Below the pieces are notes generated by a model, which had not been told where the DNA came from, did not search any database, and saw nothing but the letters and a program-made list of their open reading frames with translations. Source: Pseudomonadota bacterium (lineage in GTDB: Bacteria > Desulfobacterota > Desulfovibrionia > Desulfovibrionales > Desulfovibrionaceae). Taken from it: a stretch of DNA of 16,149 nucleotides. A program made the position numbers and the translations under genes. Below, one piece after another: positions 14,808-16,149 of this stretch. The DNA is taken from NCBI GenBank assembly GCA_023417745.1, contig JAEZEM010000279.1, forward strand, positions 1 to 16,149, given 5' to 3'. Numbering within the stretch: position 1 is the stretch's first letter; each line of letters starts with the position of its first letter.

Positions 14808-14883
14808 GGTCGCGTCCACGAAAAGGGCCTCTGGCGTTTCGCGGACAACCCCTGGAACCAGTTTCCAAGGAGCGCGACACAAG
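14804..14883. mobile_element. MITE-like element, copy C (80 bp, no palindrome)
   Basis: The left terminus CTAGGGTCGCGTCC matches 13 of 14 bases of copy B and the right terminus GAGCGCGACACAAG (14870-14883) matches 11 of 14. The first 47 bases align with copy B at about 35 positions. The AT-rich palindrome of copies A and B is absent: this copy is 80 bp, whereas copy B minus its 28-bp palindrome would be 81 bp. The body is also more GC-rich. It overlaps the stop codon of the hydrolase gene at 14805-14807. Confidence 0.65.
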
Positions 14884-15219
14884 GGCATGCAAAAAGCGGA
14901 GCAATTGCGTAGGAAATAACCGAGAACTTCAGGTTCGCCGGGCCGGGGGACGGCCGTCGGCCCAGGCGAGGCCTGGGATTTTCCGGGAACGGCCGGAGAT
15001 TGCGGGCAACGTTTAGGGCGGCAAGCCATGGCCAAAGGCGGCGAAGGTTTTCGTGATTGGCGGCGCTTTTTGACCCAACAAGGGCCAGCGCCGGGGCTTT
15101 GCGAAACGCCGTCCGGCCCAGGACGCAACGGCAAAACAACGCGCCCGCCTTGTTCCCGGGCGCGGCCGTGCCACGTCGTTGCCTGCGGCCTGGCGGGCAG
15201 AGCCGGCGAAGTCTGGGCC
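14808..15219. other. Gene-free region between hydrolase and MoaD-like gene
   Basis: Two genes converge on this 412-bp gap. It contains most of MITE-like copy C, a terminator-like hairpin at 14961-14982 and otherwise low-information sequence. Frames that stay open (for example from the ATG at 15028 on the plus strand) lack a ribosome site and run antisense into the MoaD-like gene. I do not consider them genes. Confidence 0.6.
14961..14982 (+). terminator. Candidate terminator downstream of the hydrolase gene
   Basis: CCCAGGC (14961-14967) pairs with GCCTGGG (14971-14977) around GAG and is followed by ATTTTCC. The stem is short but perfect. It lies 154 bp after the hydrolase stop, beyond the MITE-like copy C, which lacks its own palindrome. 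Confidence 0.5.
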
Positions 15220-15504
15220 TTAGCCCATTTTCTTGAAACCCAGCAGCACGCGGTACGGCCCGGGCACGCCCGGCGGGGCCAGGGCGACCCGGTCGCCGCC
15301 GGCGATCGTCGCCGCCTCCGGGCTCGTCGCCTTGCCGTTGACGAAAATCACCTCGACCCGCTCCCGCCCGACGTCGAGCAGGGCCAGCAGTTCAGGCCCG
15401 GTCATGGAGCCCGAAACGGCCACCTCGTGGGGCATGTCCCAGCCCCGCTCCCGAAACAGGTCGGACAGCTCCATGAAGCCACGCAATTCGATGGTCGTTG
15501 CCAT
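15220..15504 (-). CDS. MoaD/ThiS-family sulfur-carrier-like protein with atypical C-terminus
   Basis: The 94-residue product has the ubiquitin-like MoaD/ThiS fold pattern: an N-terminal strand with TIELRGFMEL, the middle segment VEVIFVNGKA (the family's VNG block) and the GDRVALAPP strand near the end. Canonical carriers end in Gly-Gly, which is adenylated and thiocarboxylated to donate sulfur for molybdopterin. Here the chain ends KKMG, so only one terminal glycine is present. The start at 15504 is set by GGAGGGGG just upstream; a longer frame to 15609 would read through a terminator. An AOR gene lies upstream on the same strand, suggesting a carrier for a tungstopterin enzyme, but separate transcription is likely. 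Confidence 0.85.
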   Translation of the reverse strand: MATTIELRGFMELSDLFRERGWDMPHEVAVSGSMTGPELLALLDVGRERVEVIFVNGKATSPEAATIAGGDRVALAPPGVPGPYRVLLGFKKMG

Positions 15505-15555
15505 GAATTCCCCCTCCAACGGTTGGCTCGGTCGTGGGCGATCCGGTTTTGCTAA

Positions 15556-15603
15556 CAAAAACCCCCTGTTTGGGCGAGGTCTTGGACCCGGCGCGACAGG
15601 GGG
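15556..15603 (-). terminator. Terminator on the minus strand between aor and the MoaD-like gene
   Basis: Read on the minus strand, CCCCCTGT (15603-15596) pairs with ACAGGGGG (15569-15562) and runs into TTTTTG. The 26-nt loop contains a nested GGTC/GACC pairing. Its direction fits termination of aor transcripts just before the MoaD-like gene. Confidence 0.65.
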
Positions 15604-15610
15604 CGACAAG

Positions 15611-15646
15611 TCCGGGGGCGAACGGCCGACGCCGTCCGCCCCCGGA
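15611..15646. repeat. Strong hairpin between aor and the MoaD-like gene
   Basis: TCCGGGGGCG (15611-15620) pairs perfectly with CGCCCCCGGA (15637-15646). After one mismatch, ACGGC (15622-15626) pairs with GCCGT (15631-15635) around CGAC. Neither strand has a T tract beside it. It lies between the MITE-like copy B and the T-tract terminator, forming the middle of three stacked structures. Confidence 0.6.
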
Positions 15647-15672
15647 GAGGGTAGAGCTTCGCGGACCAGGGC

Positions 15673-15781
15673 CTAGTGTCGCGTCCGCGAGAAGCGCATA
15701 TGGTGTCTCGTAGTCAACGAGCTAAAACCATTTATTTTTCTTAAAAAATACTATCGTATTTTTTAAGGGACGCGACACTAG
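15673..15781. mobile_element. MITE-like element, copy B (109 bp), at the 3' end of aor
   Basis: This is the best-preserved copy, with perfect 14-bp terminal inverted repeats: CTAGTGTCGCGTCC (15673-15686) and GGACGCGACACTAG (15768-15781). A perfect palindrome abuts the right terminus: CTTAAAAAATAC (15740-15751), loop TATC, GTATTTTTTAAG (15756-15767). The CTAG at both ends could be a 4-bp target duplication, or the element could end in CTA/TAG around a TA target. The sequence cannot decide this. It holds no ORF. The aor stop codon (complement of 15778-15780) lies inside the right terminus. Seen from the adjacent gene it has the same orientation as copy A, palindrome side first. Confidence 0.85.
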
Positions 15782-16149
15782 AAGTTGAACACCTCGTCGA
15801 TTTCCTCGTCAGTGAAGTCCCAGGTCACGTTGTGCGGGGCGCAGGGCTCCTCGAAGAACTCCGGCAGCCGGTCGTGGGCCTTGGTGAAGCCGGCGCGTTC
15901 GTTGAAGCCGCGCTCGGCCTTGAGGATGGTCTTGCCCAGGGCCACGACGTCGTCCCCGGTGAGGGTGAGGCTGTAGCGGGCGTTTATCATCTCCACCAGG
16001 GCGTTGAAGCCGTCGGCGATGTCCAGGATGGCAAAGGCGATAAAAAGGCACATGCCGGTGCTGTCCACGGCGGCGGTGGCGATCTGCAGGTTGCGCGACA
16101 GTTCGACCTGGCCGTCCTTGCCCAGCGGATCGACGAAGCCGCCGACCTT
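15778..16149 (-). CDS. aor: Aldehyde:ferredoxin oxidoreductase, C-terminal fragment
   Basis: Only the last 123 residues are in the window; the gene continues beyond 16149. The frame reads KVGGFVDPLGKDGQVELSRN and then VDSTGMCLFIAFA. The DSTGMC motif matches the conserved C-terminal D-x-x-G-x-C of AOR-family enzymes, whose cysteine is the last ligand of the [4Fe-4S] cluster. The final stretch (DRLPEFFEEPCAPHN) and the acidic tail are also typical. AOR is a cytoplasmic tungstopterin enzyme that oxidises aldehydes to acids with ferredoxin. The protein ends DEVFNF, and its TAG stop falls in the terminal repeat of a MITE-like element. A close paralogue of the AOR family cannot be excluded from this fragment. 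Confidence 0.9.
   Translation of the reverse strand, partial: KVGGFVDPLGKDGQVELSRNLQIATAAVDSTGMCLFIAFAILDIADGFNALVEMINARYSLTLTGDDVVALGKTILKAERGFNERAGFTKAHDRLPEFFEEPCAPHNVTWDFTDEEIDEVFNF

Noticed and set aside
15028..15555. Plus-strand open frame overlapping the MoaD-like gene antisense
   Set aside because: No ribosome site, protein composition typical of out-of-frame GC-rich DNA, and the opposite strand encodes a recognisable MoaD-like protein.

Overview
This 16.1 kb window is GC-rich, densely coding bacterial chromosome. The combination of a C-terminal aldehyde:ferredoxin oxidoreductase (AOR) fragment, a MoaD-like protein, a small MOSC protein, a lipB-lipA pair and long-form hisG, together with the codon bias, suggests a sulfate-reducing Desulfovibrionaceae-type organism (Desulfovibrio/Solidesulfovibrio). 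That assignment is an inference from gene content and style. No rRNA, tRNA, CRISPR array, phage or transposase gene was seen.

Layout. 1-2503: hisG ends at a clean terminator, followed by the lipoate pair lipB-lipA, whose reading frames overlap by 95 bp. 2504-2814: a gene-free stretch with a small inverted-repeat element and hairpins. 2815-6388: a secreted DUF1566-type protein (+) converges on a membrane-bound Cache-HAMP-SpoIIE phosphatase (-). 6389-7788: an intergenic hairpin repeat, the lipoprotein RlpA, then a GC-rich gap. 7789-8597: an IHF/HU-like DNA-binding protein and a HIT hydrolase (both -). 8711-11547: an Elp3-like radical SAM protein, a small secreted protein of unknown function and an amidohydrolase (all +). 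11712-12959: a degenerate EAL plus HDOD signalling protein. 13067-14086: an Rrf2-type regulator and a MOSC protein (-). 14241-14807: a nicotinamidase/isochorismatase-family hydrolase (+). 15220-16149: a MoaD-like protein and the 3' end of an AOR gene (both -), separated by stacked hairpins. The MOSC, MoaD and AOR genes lie within about 2.5 kb and suggest local specialisation for tungsto/molybdopterin enzymes.

The most unusual feature is a family of miniature inverted-repeat elements. Two full copies (2485-2592 and 15673-15781) and one shorter, GC-rich copy (14804-14883) share 14-bp termini of the form CTAGTGTCGCGTCC / GGACGCGACACTAG. The full copies carry a 12-4-12 bp AT-rich palindrome against one terminus; the short copy has almost exactly the length of a full copy without that palindrome. 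Each copy begins at the 3' end of a gene, and its terminal sequence contributes that gene's stop codon (lipA, the nicotinamidase-like gene, aor). They look like non-autonomous mobile elements that settled at gene ends and may now act as terminators. A second, unrelated repeat (a hairpin followed by CCGCCGGAGGC) occurs twice, with different stem sequences but preserved pairing.
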